A stretch of DNA of 64,000 nucleotides from Helicobacter_D sp964464895 (lineage in GTDB: Bacteria; Campylobacterota; Campylobacteria; Campylobacterales; Helicobacteraceae): assembly GCA_964464895.1 (NCBI GenBank), contig CAYXGY010000001.1, positions 248,001 to 312,000 on the forward strand, given 5' to 3'. The notes under the pieces were generated by a model. It saw only the letters and a program-made list of their open reading frames with translations, ran no database searches and was not told where the DNA came from. Shown in pieces: positions 42,894-52,061 of this stretch (position 1 is its first letter; each line of letters begins with the position of its first letter). A program made the position numbers and the translations under genes.

Positions 42894-43832
42894 ATGGCAA
42901 ATCGTTGTCCGCCCTGTGATTGCCCTCAAGTTCTGCCACTTTGGCTTGGAACTTATGGCGATATGGTTACTTTAATTCTGACCTTTTTTATTCTCATTCT
43001 CTCAATGGTAACTTTTGATGCAAAAAAGCTCACCGAAGCCGAAGGAAGTATGAAAGGCGCAATGTCTTTGCTTAGTGGGGGAATCAAAATAGAGCCAGAC
43101 AATACAAGAATCCAACAACAAGCCGATATGACAACCGAACCTGAAAGTGCAGAAGAAGTAAAACAAATTGAAAGTGAAATCCTAGATTTTAAAGAAAACA
43201 TTCGCGTTTCTTTAGGTCCTTCTAATATCGTTGATGATGGGAGCGAAGGCTTTATCTTGCGTTTTAGTGGAAAGCTACTTTTTGGACAAGGTGAAACAAC
43301 ACTCAAGAGTGAAGAAGAAATTTTATTTCTGAAGCGACTTGCGTTAATTCTGCAAAAAATGCCTCCTAATCTGCACGCCGATGTGATTGGTTATACTGAT
43401 AATTCCCCTATAGTACCTACTGCAAAATATAAAGATGATATGGGTTTGAGTGCGCTTAGGGCTTTGAATGTCTCTAAGATTTTGATAGAAAATAAAGTCA
43501 ATCCCAAAAAACTCACTTCTCTTGGAAATGGAGCAAGTCGCTTTGTCCTCCCAAACACAAGCGAAGAGAATCGCGCAAATAATCGGCGCGTGGAATTTAG
43601 ATTCTATCCTGATGATAGGCTTTTACATAAAACACAAAATATTTTAGATAGGACGATTCAACAAAACTATCTCAACCAACAAGAAAACCGAGAAAACAAT
43701 ATAGAATCGCAAACTCAAGAGCCAGATAGACAAAATGACGCAACGCAAAATCCTATGCAAACATCACGAAATAAATCCGATTTACAGCCTAATACAATGG
43801 ATTCTTTTGTGTATTTGGCAAGAGAATTTTAA
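42894..43832 (+). CDS. motB: Flagellar stator subunit MotB, PomB-like type
   Basis: Single membrane span with the ion-carrying Asp in LGTYGDMVTLILTFFILIL (about residue 23), preceded by a Cys-rich N-terminus (RCPPCDCP). GSMKGAMS after the span recalls PomB. C-terminal OmpA-like peptidoglycan-binding domain (VIGYTDNSP, LSALRALNVSKIL, NRANNRRVEFR). A Gln/Asn-rich tail of about 65 residues follows the OmpA domain, which is unusual. 312 residues; ATG ten bases after motA, and its TAATG stop overlaps the fliP start. Confidence 0.9.
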   Translation: MANRCPPCDCPQVLPLWLGTYGDMVTLILTFFILILSMVTFDAKKLTEAEGSMKGAMSLLSGGIKIEPDNTRIQQQADMTTEPESAEEVKQIESEILDFKENIRVSLGPSNIVDDGSEGFILRFSGKLLFGQGETTLKSEEEILFLKRLALILQKMPPNLHADVIGYTDNSPIVPTAKYKDDMGLSALRALNVSKILIENKVNPKKLTSLGNGASRFVLPNTSEENRANNRRVEFRFYPDDRLLHKTQNILDRTIQQNYLNQQENRENNIESQTQEPDRQNDATQNPMQTSRNKSDLQPNTMDSFVYLAREF

Positions 43833-44584
43833 TGGCGCGCCTCTTATTTGTTTTGCTCTTTAGTACACTCTCACTTTGGGCAGCACCCCCGCCCTTGCCT
43901 CAAAGTCCTACGATTCCAACGGTAGACCTTACTCTAAGCGCACCAACAGAGCCGGGAGATTTGGTTGCAACACTCAATATTGTCGTCATTTTAACGCTTC
44001 TTGTATTAGCACCTTCTTTAATCTTAATGGCGACAAGCTTTGCTAGAATCCTAGTCGTCCTCGCATTTTTGCGCACTGCAATGGGGACACAACAATCCCC
44101 CCCCACGCAACTTTTAGTTTCTTTCGCTTTAATTTTGACAATTTTCATTATGGAACCCGTCGCTAAAGAAGCCTACAATCAAGGCATAGAACCCTACATT
44201 GCTAAAGAAATCCCCTATGATGAAGCATTTTTACGCGCCTCTCAACCCTTTAAAGACTTTATGATTCGCAACACGCGCCCAAAAGACCTTGCGTTATTCT
44301 ATCGTATTCGCAATATTGAAAATCCCCAAAGCGCACAAGATGTCCCCCTAAGTATTGCCTTGCCTGCCTTTATCATCAGTGAAATGAAAACTGCATTTCA
44401 AATTGGATTCCTACTCTATTTGCCTTTTTTAGTCATTGATATGGTGATTAGCTCTATTCTAATGGCAATGGGAATGATGATGCTACCGCCTACGATGATT
44501 TCATTGCCTTTCAAAATCCTTGTTTTTATTTTGGTAGATGGCTTTAATTTGCTCACAATGAATTTAGTGCAAAGCTTTCGGTAG
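43832..44584 (+). CDS. fliP: Flagellar type III export gate protein
   Basis: Core membrane component of the flagellar export gate. An N-terminal signal-like segment ending in LWA (residue ~17), then spans around 48-75 and further in the C-terminal half; FARILVVLAFLRTAMGTQQSPP and FIISEMKTAFQIGFLLYLPFLVIDMVISSILM (in two stretches) are family signatures. 250 residues. A C8 tract at 44097-44104 encodes SPP and is in frame. The corresponding site in H. pylori fliP is a reported motility switch. Overlaps motB by one base, so coupled to the stator genes. Confidence 0.95.
   Translation: MARLLFVLLFSTLSLWAAPPPLPQSPTIPTVDLTLSAPTEPGDLVATLNIVVILTLLVLAPSLILMATSFARILVVLAFLRTAMGTQQSPPTQLLVSFALILTIFIMEPVAKEAYNQGIEPYIAKEIPYDEAFLRASQPFKDFMIRNTRPKDLALFYRIRNIENPQSAQDVPLSIALPAFIISEMKTAFQIGFLLYLPFLVIDMVISSILMAMGMMMLPPTMISLPFKILVFILVDGFNLLTMNLVQSFR
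44097..44104 (+). repeat. C8 homopolymer in fliP
   Basis: Codons TCC CCC CCC ACG. C8 keeps the reading frame; C7 or C9 would shift it near residue 89-91 and truncate the export-gate protein, abolishing flagella. Confidence 0.8.
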
Positions 44585-44586
44585 CA

Positions 44587-45720
44587 ATGACTTGTAAATA
44601 CTTTGGGAAGTGTGGCGGTTGCACAGGAGAGAGCCTAGAATCCAAAATCACACAAACAAGCCAATTACTCGGAGTAAGAGACTTTAATATCTTTAGCGGT
44701 GAAGATTTAGGCTTTAGAGCGCGTGCAGAACTTGGAATCTACCATTTAGAAGATAAAATACATTTCGCTATGCGCTCTTTAAGAAGCACCGCAAAAAGCC
44801 AAAAAATCAATTTTGTTTGCATAGAAAATTGTCAAAATCTAGCTTTAGAGATTCAGAGAGCATTGCCCATTCTACGCAATCTTTTAAATCATGTAGAATT
44901 TATAGAGTTAAAAGAACGTCTCTTTAGTTTAGAGATTCTCTCAACGCAAACCCATTCACTCCTATTGAGCCTCATTTATCACAAAAAATTAGAAAAATCT
45001 TGGGAGCAACTAGCGGAGATTCTACGTCAAAAATTGCAACTTGCTTTGAATCTTGAAATCCATTTGATTGGACGCTCCAAAGGCATTAAACTCATCGTGG
45101 GCAAAGATTATTTGACAGAATCCCTAACGATTCTTGACAAAGCCTATCTTTATCGCTACTTTGAGGGGACTTTCACGCAACCCAATCCACAAATTAATAC
45201 ACAAATGATTACTTGGATTCTACACCATTTAAGAGGCTCTCATTCTCAAGATTTGCTAGAAATGTATTGCGGTTGTGGAAACTTCACGATTCCTCTTGCA
45301 CAAAAATTTCGCAAAGTGCTTGCAACTGAAATTTCTAAAACCTCTATCAAAGCCGCACAATTTGCCGCACAAGCTAATCAGGCGACTAATATCCATTTTA
45401 TTCGCCTAAGCGGAATGGAATGTATAGAGGCTCTCAATCGTGTGAGAAAATTTCAACGTTTAAGAGAAATTGACTTGGATTCTTTTTGTTTTAGCACGGT
45501 ATTGATTGACCCACCGCGCGCAGGTTTAGGGGTAGAAGTCTGTCAATTTTTGCAACGATTCCAGACTATTATTTATATTTCTTGTAACCCTATCAGTTTA
45601 AAGCAAGATTTAGAGATTCTAACACAAACGCACAAGGTTTTGCATACTGCCTTTTTTGACCAATTTCCCCACACAAAGCATTTAGAATTGGGAATGATTT
45701 TGCAAATGAAGCAATTATAA
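44587..45720 (+). CDS. trmA: tRNA (uracil-5-)-methyltransferase family protein
   Basis: SAM-dependent m5U methyltransferase. Cys-rich N-terminus CKYFGKCGGCTG (a possible 4Fe-4S site more typical of RlmCD/RlmD-type relatives), SAM motif LLEMYCGCGNFTIPLA near 220-235, DPPRAGLG near 313, and the nucleophile Cys in YISCNPISLKQDL near 336-348. 377 residues. ATG 44587 begins two bases after fliP. Whether it acts on tRNA U54 (TrmA) or 23S rRNA is not settled by sequence alone. Confidence 0.85.
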   Translation: MTCKYFGKCGGCTGESLESKITQTSQLLGVRDFNIFSGEDLGFRARAELGIYHLEDKIHFAMRSLRSTAKSQKINFVCIENCQNLALEIQRALPILRNLLNHVEFIELKERLFSLEILSTQTHSLLLSLIYHKKLEKSWEQLAEILRQKLQLALNLEIHLIGRSKGIKLIVGKDYLTESLTILDKAYLYRYFEGTFTQPNPQINTQMITWILHHLRGSHSQDLLEMYCGCGNFTIPLAQKFRKVLATEISKTSIKAAQFAAQANQATNIHFIRLSGMECIEALNRVRKFQRLREIDLDSFCFSTVLIDPPRAGLGVEVCQFLQRFQTIIYISCNPISLKQDLEILTQTHKVLHTAFFDQFPHTKHLELGMILQMKQL

Positions 45721-46179
45721 ATTGCTTAAATCTCTTTGGCGGATTCCCTCATAAAGCACAATCCCAACACTTGTCGCGAGATTCAAACTGCGCGCATTAT
45801 TTTTCATTGGAATCGTATAACACGATTCTTGATTGGCTTTTAATATTTCTCCGCTAAGTCCGGCATCTTCGCGTCCAAAATGCAAGTATGCGCCACATTG
45901 CAATGAAGCTTGATAGTAAGGAGAAGTGGCTTTGGTTGTCAGATAGAAATGCGGAATCTGCAATAATGGAGAATCCCAAAAGGCGCGCAAACTCTCCCAT
46001 TCATAGACTTCCAAATCTTTCCAATAATCCATACCTGCGCGTTTGAGTTCCTTTTGTGAAAGATGAAAGCCAAGCGGGTGAATCAAATGCAACACCGAAT
46101 CACTCGCAAAACAAAGTCTGCCAATATTTCCCGTATTCTGTGGAATGCGAGGCTCGTGTAATACAATATGGAATCGCAA
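45715..46179 (-). CDS. trmL: tRNA (cytidine/uridine(34)-2'-O)-methyltransferase
   Basis: SPOUT-class methyltransferase for the wobble ribose in tRNA-Leu. IVLHEPRIPQNTGNIGRLC at residues 4-22, HPLGFHLSQKELKRAGMDYW near 34-53, FGREDAGL near 98, IPM and RSLNLATSVGIVLYEG near 128-143 are all family motifs. 154 residues. Its stop overlaps that of trmA by six bases (convergent). Confidence 0.93.
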   Translation of the reverse strand: MRFHIVLHEPRIPQNTGNIGRLCFASDSVLHLIHPLGFHLSQKELKRAGMDYWKDLEVYEWESLRAFWDSPLLQIPHFYLTTKATSPYYQASLQCGAYLHFGREDAGLSGEILKANQESCYTIPMKNNARSLNLATSVGIVLYEGIRQRDLSNL

Positions 46180-46182
46180 TCC

Positions 46183-46683
46183 TCACCCCTCAATATTCAA
46201 AGGAAAAGGTGTAATGGGATTGTTCGGTATAGGTTCTGTCTCTTGAATAGAATCTTTGGAATCTTTTTTTGATTTTATATTATCTGGTCTTTGAATCTCT
46301 TGCTGTTTAGGAGATTTGGCGGGCTGCACTAGAGAGTCTTTTTTGTCAATCTTAGATTCTTTTTTATGATACATTTTACTTATTTTAGACTCTTGAGCGG
46401 ATTCTTTTGGATTATCTGACAAATTAGAATCTTTAACTTTTTGACAAAGCAGGCTTTTTGTTTGAGAGTCTTGCAAAAACTGCACCTTAGAATAAATGGC
46501 TTCCCCTCGCATCAAGGCTTTGAAAATTAATGCAAGCGCATTGGCATTAGCCTTGCAAAACTTACTTAGATGATATTTAATAATATTTACACGTATTGCG
46601 TCAATCTCTTCAGTTTTTTGTTTGTTTGATTCTTGATGTGTGCTCGTCTTTGTTGAATATTCTTTCACCACCAAACCCCGCAT
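46183..46683 (-). CDS. Hypothetical low-complexity protein
   Basis: 166 residues rich in Lys, Ser, Asp, Glu and Gln, without signal peptide or membrane span. A short ordered part at about 25-70 (IDAIRVNIIKYHLSKFCKANANALALIFKALM in two stretches) looks like a pair of helices. The rest is repetitive polar sequence (KKESKIDKKDS, KSKKDSKDS) and probably disordered, with a Pro-rich end. No family recognised. ATG 46683 follows TTTGGAG. Three bases separate its stop from the trmL start. Confidence 0.55.
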   Translation of the reverse strand: MRGLVVKEYSTKTSTHQESNKQKTEEIDAIRVNIIKYHLSKFCKANANALALIFKALMRGEAIYSKVQFLQDSQTKSLLCQKVKDSNLSDNPKESAQESKISKMYHKKESKIDKKDSLVQPAKSPKQQEIQRPDNIKSKKDSKDSIQETEPIPNNPITPFPLNIEG

Positions 46684-46713
46684 AATTTCTCCAAAGAGGG
46701 AAATTATAGCATA

Positions 46714-47193
46714 TTAAGAGCGTTTATTAGCAAGTTCTATACGCGCTTTTTTACGATTGAGTGCCTTTTCAAAACGTCTTTTCTCTGCTTCTGTTTTTGG
46801 CTCTAGTTGCGGTGCTTGGACAGGCTTACCATTCTCATCTACACACACCATTGTGAAATAAGCACTATTGGTGTGCATTACGGTGCGTTTATGAATGTCC
46901 TCTGCAATCACCTTGATTCCAACTTCAAGTGAAGTTTTACCCGTATAATTCACGGAAGCCAAAAAAGTTACAAGACTTCCCACTTCAATAGGATATTTAA
47001 ATGTTACTCTATCCACAGATAAAGTTACAACATATTTACCACAATAACGAGAAGCACAAGCATACGCAACTTGGTCAAGGAGTTTTAGCAAATCTCCCCC
47101 ATGCACCCTACCCTTAAAGTTTGCTACCGCTGGGGTCATTAACACAGACATTGTAAGCGACTTAATATCAAACACATTTTCCATATTATCCAT
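46714..47193 (-). CDS. Acyl-CoA thioesterase, hotdog fold (YciA/BFIT type)
   Basis: Cytosolic thioesterase. The motif GRVHGGDLLKLLDQVAYACASRY (about 28-50, in two parts) contains the conserved Gly-Gly-Asp helix start of the hotdog acyl-CoA hydrolases, followed by TLSVDRVTFKYPIEVGSLVTF and HTNSAYFTMVCVDENGKP. 159 residues with a basic C-terminal tail. ATG 47193 with AGGAG nine bases upstream. Substrate chain length unknown. Confidence 0.85.
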   Translation of the reverse strand: MDNMENVFDIKSLTMSVLMTPAVANFKGRVHGGDLLKLLDQVAYACASRYCGKYVVTLSVDRVTFKYPIEVGSLVTFLASVNYTGKTSLEVGIKVIAEDIHKRTVMHTNSAYFTMVCVDENGKPVQAPQLEPKTEAEKRRFEKALNRKKARIELANKRS

Positions 47194-47380
47194 AGCATTC
47201 TCCTAAAATTAATCCTGCTTATCTTAGCATTTTTTTGTAATATTTCAATAAAAAGTATCAAAAAAATTTAACTTTTTAAAAACTCATACGATTTTAGATT
47301 CATTTTATTCCACTATATCCTAAAAGTGTGAAGCTATGTTACAATTTGGATAAAATTTTAAAAACTTTATAGGATTCAAA
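47194..47380. promoter_or_regulatory. Divergent promoter region, thioesterase / murG
   Basis: An AT-rich gap of 187 bases with the starts of both genes; no hairpin or RNA gene seen. Confidence 0.35.
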
Positions 47381-48520
47381 ATGAAAGTAGTGATTACAGG
47401 AGGGGGGACAGGGGGACACCTAAGCGTGGCGAAAGCTTTTTTAGAAGAGTTTCACAAGCAAGGCTTTGAATGCCTTTTCATCGGCTCTGTCAATGGTCAA
47501 GACAAAGCATATTTTGAACAAGAATCTTGTTTCAAACAAAAATTTTTCTTGGAAACTTCTGGTGTCGTTAATAAAAAAGGCTTGGGCAAATTACAATCTC
47601 TATGGCAGCAAGCCAAAGCATTACAACAAGCCCTTCAAATCCTAAAAGAGCAAGACAAAATAGACTTCGTCTTATCTGTGGGTGGTTACTCTGCTGCGCC
47701 CACCGCATTTGGGGCAGTGCTGCTTAGGATTCCACTTTTTATTCACGAACAAAATGCACAAATCGGGAGACTCAATAGGATTCTCAAGCCCTATGCAAAA
47801 ATATTTTTTTCCTCTTACTTGCCGTCCTCTCCTCTAAAATTTTACCCTGTAAGTCAAGTATTTTTTGCAGAAGCAAGAGTGCGCCAAAAAATAGAAAATT
47901 TGCTTTTTATGGGAGGCTCACAAGGTGCTAGAGCAATCAATAATTTCGCTCTAGCCTTAGCAGAAGACATTAAGCAGAGAAAACTGCATATTTACCACCA
48001 ATGTGGCAAAGCGGACTTCACGCGCGTGCTTGAGGAATACCTAAAGCTCAATTTAAAAATAGGGATTCTTAAAGAAAGTGCAGAATCTCTAAACGAAGTA
48101 GAATCTAAAAATTTACAAATTGGTACATTGGAGGAATTGGAAAATGTAGATGTTGTGCTCTTTGGCTTTAGCACACAAATGCCAAAGATTCTAAAGCAAT
48201 GTGATTTTGCGATTTGCCGTGCAGGAGCTAGCTCCTTGTGGGAATTATGCGCCAATGGCTTGCCCGCTCTCTTTGTGCCCTATCCTTATGCAGCAGGAAA
48301 TCACCAATACTATAATGCGAAGTTTCTAGAGGAAAAAGGGCTTGGATTCTTATGCTTGGAGCAAGATTTATTTTGCGAGGTTTTATGGGATAGTCTGAAA
48401 CTCTTAGAAGATAGAATCTCACAGATGAGTCAAGACTTGCAAAAAGAATGCTCCTTGCAAGCTGTTAGGCAAATGAGTGATTGTATCGTTACTAGCCTCA
48501 AAGGAATCAAGAATCTTTAA
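47381..48520 (+). CDS. murG: UDP-N-acetylglucosamine-N-acetylmuramyl-(pentapeptide) pyrophosphoryl-undecaprenol GlcNAc transferase
   Basis: Converts lipid I to lipid II at the inner membrane. GGTGGHLSVAKAF at 7-19, SVGGYSAAPTAFGAVL near 105, HEQNAQIGRLNRIL, GGSQGAR near 179, and donor-site CRAGASSLWELCANGLPALFVPYPYAAGNHQYYNAK near 280 (in parts). 379 residues. ATG 47381. The 3' end overlaps the convergent HD gene by 14 bases. Confidence 0.95.
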   Translation: MKVVITGGGTGGHLSVAKAFLEEFHKQGFECLFIGSVNGQDKAYFEQESCFKQKFFLETSGVVNKKGLGKLQSLWQQAKALQQALQILKEQDKIDFVLSVGGYSAAPTAFGAVLLRIPLFIHEQNAQIGRLNRILKPYAKIFFSSYLPSSPLKFYPVSQVFFAEARVRQKIENLLFMGGSQGARAINNFALALAEDIKQRKLHIYHQCGKADFTRVLEEYLKLNLKIGILKESAESLNEVESKNLQIGTLEELENVDVVLFGFSTQMPKILKQCDFAICRAGASSLWELCANGLPALFVPYPYAAGNHQYYNAKFLEEKGLGFLCLEQDLFCEVLWDSLKLLEDRISQMSQDLQKECSLQAVRQMSDCIVTSLKGIKNL

Positions 48521-49721
48521 ATTCTCTAAACAAATAGCCCAAATCAATGCCCTTAAGGGCTTTATCGTTATAACGATATTCTAAATTTCTCGCACCCTCT
48601 AGTAATTCTTTGCTTTTAATCCCGTGCTCAATGGAAATCTTTGCCTCTAAAAATGCACTCAAATGGTCGCAATATTTTAAAAACTCTCCAAAAATTGGTT
48701 GTTGGGGCGATTCTACTTCTATCTCTGCTAAAAACTCCTCTCCCTTATTAGAGCTAAAGATTACTTTCCCCTCTTTTCTGTAACGATTGCTAAATTCATT
48801 TTGCGTATAGTAAATGATTTCCTGTGCAATGGAATCTGGAACAATATTCAAAATCTTCTCTTTAACTGCCTCTTCTTCAATGCGTTTAATAAACGCATCT
48901 AAACCCTCTACATTTTTCTTGATTGGAGAAATAATATCACGCGTTAAGATTTCTGGTAAATCGTGGAATAATCCACAAAGAAAATGTTGGATTTGCATTT
49001 CTTTAGAAAATCCCAAATCATAGCCCAAAAGATAAGCACAAAGTGCCACAACAAGAGTATGTCCAAGCACAGAAGTGCAAGGCACGCGCGGTGTCTGACT
49101 CCAACGTTTTTGGAATCTCAACTGCCCAAACATATCCACAATTTCACGGAGTTCCTCATACATAATTTGTTGCATACCTGCTAGAGAGTAATATTCATGC
49201 ACTTGCTTATCCAAAGCCTTTTTGATATTTTGGACATCATACATTGCAGGATTAAAATGATAGATAATATCAAACTCCCACTTGGAAGCATAGTAATGCG
49301 AAGCCTTTAGAATCTCTTTTTCAAGATTATTCACCTTTCCATAAAGATATTCTCGCATAGATTCTAAAAAACCAAATCCTTCTAAATCTTCTTCTAATTG
49401 TGTGCAGACAAAATCTACAAGGGCTTGATTATGCTGCTTGACTAACTTATGAAAAACTGGTGGTTTAATATCTGTTAAAATAATGCGTTCAAAAAATTCA
49501 TAACAAAACTGCAAAATCAGCCGCTCAAAATTAATTTCCTGCTTGTTCTTTAAGATTTCAAAATGTGCAAGCAAATAGGCAATCACAATTTTATGTGCCT
49601 GTTTATCAAGTTCCAAAAACTCCACCGGAGTTGCTTGGTCATTCCAACGGCGAATATTTGCTGCTACAAATATTTTGTGCAAAAGTTCAAATCCTAATTT
49701 TGGCTTTTTAAGATGCTCCAT
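48507..49721 (-). CDS. HD-domain phosphohydrolase-like protein
   Basis: 404 residues, cytosolic. An HD metal site is seen in GHTLVVALCAYLLGYDLG (H near 223) and CGLFHDLPEILTRDI (HD near 253), a layout like YfbR-type nucleotidases/HD hydrolases. The N-terminal ~180 residues are helical and have no motif I know. Conserved in Helicobacter next to murG as far as I recall. Substrate unknown. ATG 49721 lacks a strong ribosome site. Confidence 0.8.
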   Translation of the reverse strand: MEHLKKPKLGFELLHKIFVAANIRRWNDQATPVEFLELDKQAHKIVIAYLLAHFEILKNKQEINFERLILQFCYEFFERIILTDIKPPVFHKLVKQHNQALVDFVCTQLEEDLEGFGFLESMREYLYGKVNNLEKEILKASHYYASKWEFDIIYHFNPAMYDVQNIKKALDKQVHEYYSLAGMQQIMYEELREIVDMFGQLRFQKRWSQTPRVPCTSVLGHTLVVALCAYLLGYDLGFSKEMQIQHFLCGLFHDLPEILTRDIISPIKKNVEGLDAFIKRIEEEAVKEKILNIVPDSIAQEIIYYTQNEFSNRYRKEGKVIFSSNKGEEFLAEIEVESPQQPIFGEFLKYCDHLSAFLEAKISIEHGIKSKELLEGARNLEYRYNDKALKGIDLGYLFREFKDS

Positions 49722-49776
49722 AATCTATTCCCATTTGATTTTTTAAATTATACCAAAGTTTATAGAATCCAAACTC

Positions 49777-51165
49777 TTACTTGCCCAAACAAAAATCCTC
49801 AAACATTACATCTAGCATTTGAGAATACTCATAAGGCTTAGTAATGGAAGCAATGGCTTTTAATGCTTCATTTAAATGAAAGCTAAAAATCTCTAATTCA
49901 GCATTTTGTAGAGGCAAAAGGGATTCCTCTAAAGCCTTGATACAAGTTTGCACAGATTGAAACTGATATTCTGAAGTTAAAAGCAAAGATTGCGATTCCT
50001 CTTTTGAATCCAATAAGGACTGGAGATGTTTTTTGAAATGTTCTAATAGAGAATCTTTGGCATACAAATCGCCTTTCAAACAAAGTTTCAGAGGATTAAA
50101 CTCCTGCAAAACTTCCTCATCTATCTTGCATTCCAAATCTGCTTTATTTATCAAAACAAAAATCTTTTTATTCATTTGATGCGTTTTTAATAATTCTACC
50201 ATCTCAAAATCCTCCTGCGTCAAAGGAGAAGAACCATCAAATAAAGCAATTAATAAATCACTTTCCTCTGCTTTTTCTAAGCTTCTCTTAATCCCTTCAG
50301 ATTCTACTACATCTTTAGTTTGATGAATCCCAGCAGTATCAATCAGACGCAGTAAATGCCCCCCTAACATAAAGTTTTCCTCAATACTATCACGCGTCGT
50401 GCCTGCTATCTCACTCACAATTGCGCGATTATGATGTAAAAGAGCGTTTAAAAGAGAGCTTTTCCCGACATTAGGCTTGCCAATAATGCACAACCGATAA
50501 CCCTCAAACAAGGTGCGCTTCGCTTGGGATTGCTCTAAAAGAGTGTGCAAGGTTTTTAGAATGACATTCAATTTATTTTCTAAGCTATCCAATAAATCAT
50601 TAGGCAATTCTTCCTCTGCATAATCTATGAAAACTTCACTATGCGCCAATAAAGTAATTAAATCTGTGCGTAAATTTTCACAAAAACTCTGCATTTCCCC
50701 TTTCAAATGACGCATCAGCATTTGATGGGCTTGGGCACTTTGAGATTCTATGAGTTTTGCAACCGCTTGTGCTTGAGATAAATCAATGCGTCCGCCCAAG
50801 AATGCCCGTTTTGTAAATTCTCCGGGATTTGCCAAACGCGCGCCATAACGCAAACATTCTTGCAAAATACTCTGTGCGATAAAATTTCCTCCGTGACATT
50901 GAAACTCTACGACATCTTGCGTTGTATAGCTATGGGGTGCTTTGAAATAAAGCAAAATACATTCGTCAAGCAAGTCATTATTGCTGAAATAAATTTTAGT
51001 TAGTTTTGCATAACGCGCAGGCAAAGAGAACATAAGATTTTCTGGTGTTGTCTTGGCAAGCTTTGCAGTAATCTTTAAGGAATCCTTACCACTCAAGCGC
51101 AAAACATTTAATGAAGACTTGCCATAAGTCGTAGCAGGTGCGATAATCGTATCATCATTTAGCAT
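49777..51165 (-). CDS. mnmE: tRNA uridine-5-carboxymethylaminomethyl(34) synthesis GTPase
   Basis: With MnmG it modifies U34 of tRNA. N-terminal folate-binding domain, central dynamin-like G domain (GKPNVGKSSLLNALL, AGTTRDS, DTAG, NKADL) and the C-terminal CLGK motif with its catalytic Cys at the end. 462 residues. ATG 51165. Downstream member of rpmH-rnpA-yidD-yidC-jag-mnmE, a block conserved in many bacteria. Confidence 0.96.
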   Translation of the reverse strand: MLNDDTIIAPATTYGKSSLNVLRLSGKDSLKITAKLAKTTPENLMFSLPARYAKLTKIYFSNNDLLDECILLYFKAPHSYTTQDVVEFQCHGGNFIAQSILQECLRYGARLANPGEFTKRAFLGGRIDLSQAQAVAKLIESQSAQAHQMLMRHLKGEMQSFCENLRTDLITLLAHSEVFIDYAEEELPNDLLDSLENKLNVILKTLHTLLEQSQAKRTLFEGYRLCIIGKPNVGKSSLLNALLHHNRAIVSEIAGTTRDSIEENFMLGGHLLRLIDTAGIHQTKDVVESEGIKRSLEKAEESDLLIALFDGSSPLTQEDFEMVELLKTHQMNKKIFVLINKADLECKIDEEVLQEFNPLKLCLKGDLYAKDSLLEHFKKHLQSLLDSKEESQSLLLTSEYQFQSVQTCIKALEESLLPLQNAELEIFSFHLNEALKAIASITKPYEYSQMLDVMFEDFCLGK

Positions 51166-51176
51166 ATAAATGCTTT

Positions 51177-52061
51177 TTAAGAGTGATGAAAATCGTTAAT
51201 AATGATATAACGTTCTCCCTCACTATTTATGCGGAAAGAAACATATTTATCGGGGAATTGTTCGCGAAGTTGTTTGAGCGCAATGTGTGCTAATACACCA
51301 TCAAGAGGTTTTGTTTGGGCTTTTCCAAAAGTTTTAATACTTTCAATCGTGGGAAGCAAATAATTCGCAATCATCTCCTCTTGATTGCGCAAAAATTCTG
51401 CAATCTCAAGACGAATCATCAAACCATAAGCGTGATTAACCCAATTAAAAATTAAATACGAAATGGCTTTATAACGATAGCCTTCTTTGCCAATCAATAA
51501 AGCAGAATCTTCGCCGTCAATTTTGATATAAAGCGTATTCTCATCATAAGGTTCAACAAAAATTTCGCTCAATCGGTAAGGCATTAACTCCAATAATGCC
51601 TTTAGTTCCTTTTGCACTTCCTGCGCAATGACCTGTAAATCCATTGGCTCTTTGTGTTTATTATCTCTGTAATTGGGAGTCTTACTAACAAATTGCAAAC
51701 TAGAATCCCTTGAAGCATCTTTAAGGGATTCTTTGGGATTCTCTCTAACTTCTGACGAATACTTGAAAGCTGCTTTTTGGGATTCTAAACTTGCCAAAGA
51801 AGATTCTTCTTTATCTTGGAAATGTTCTTGATGGATTGCGTCAAAAGATATTTTAGAATCTTTGAGTTTAGAATCATTGAGCGGTTTTTGGAATGAAGCC
51901 TTTGGCTGGGCGCAGATAATTGCAACCTTCTTACCAATCCCCAAAAAACCTTTAGAGGGATTTTGAATAATCTCATACTCCAAATCCACTACAGAACATT
52001 CAAAAGTATTGGACGCAATAATTAATGCGTTTTCTAAAGTTTCTGCTTCTATCTTTTTCAT
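51177..52061 (-). CDS. jag: Jag/KhpB RNA-binding protein
   Basis: RNA-binding protein with Jag-N domain (ALIIASNTFECSVVDLEYEI...GFLGIGKK, residues 10-47), a charged, Ser/Lys-rich linker to about residue 140, KH domain (DSALLIGKEGYRYKAISYLI near 185) and R3H domain at the C-terminus (ALKQLREQFPDKYVSFR). 294 residues. Its ATG (52061) abuts the yidC stop. KhpB partners KhpA in Gram-positives; role here unknown. Confidence 0.92.
   Translation of the reverse strand: MKKIEAETLENALIIASNTFECSVVDLEYEIIQNPSKGFLGIGKKVAIICAQPKASFQKPLNDSKLKDSKISFDAIHQEHFQDKEESSLASLESQKAAFKYSSEVRENPKESLKDASRDSSLQFVSKTPNYRDNKHKEPMDLQVIAQEVQKELKALLELMPYRLSEIFVEPYDENTLYIKIDGEDSALLIGKEGYRYKAISYLIFNWVNHAYGLMIRLEIAEFLRNQEEMIANYLLPTIESIKTFGKAQTKPLDGVLAHIALKQLREQFPDKYVSFRINSEGERYIIINDFHHS

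Noticed and set aside
47399..47417. G6 and G5 runs at the start of murG as contingency tracts
   Set aside because: They encode the essential GGTGGH motif, are short and are interrupted by ACA.
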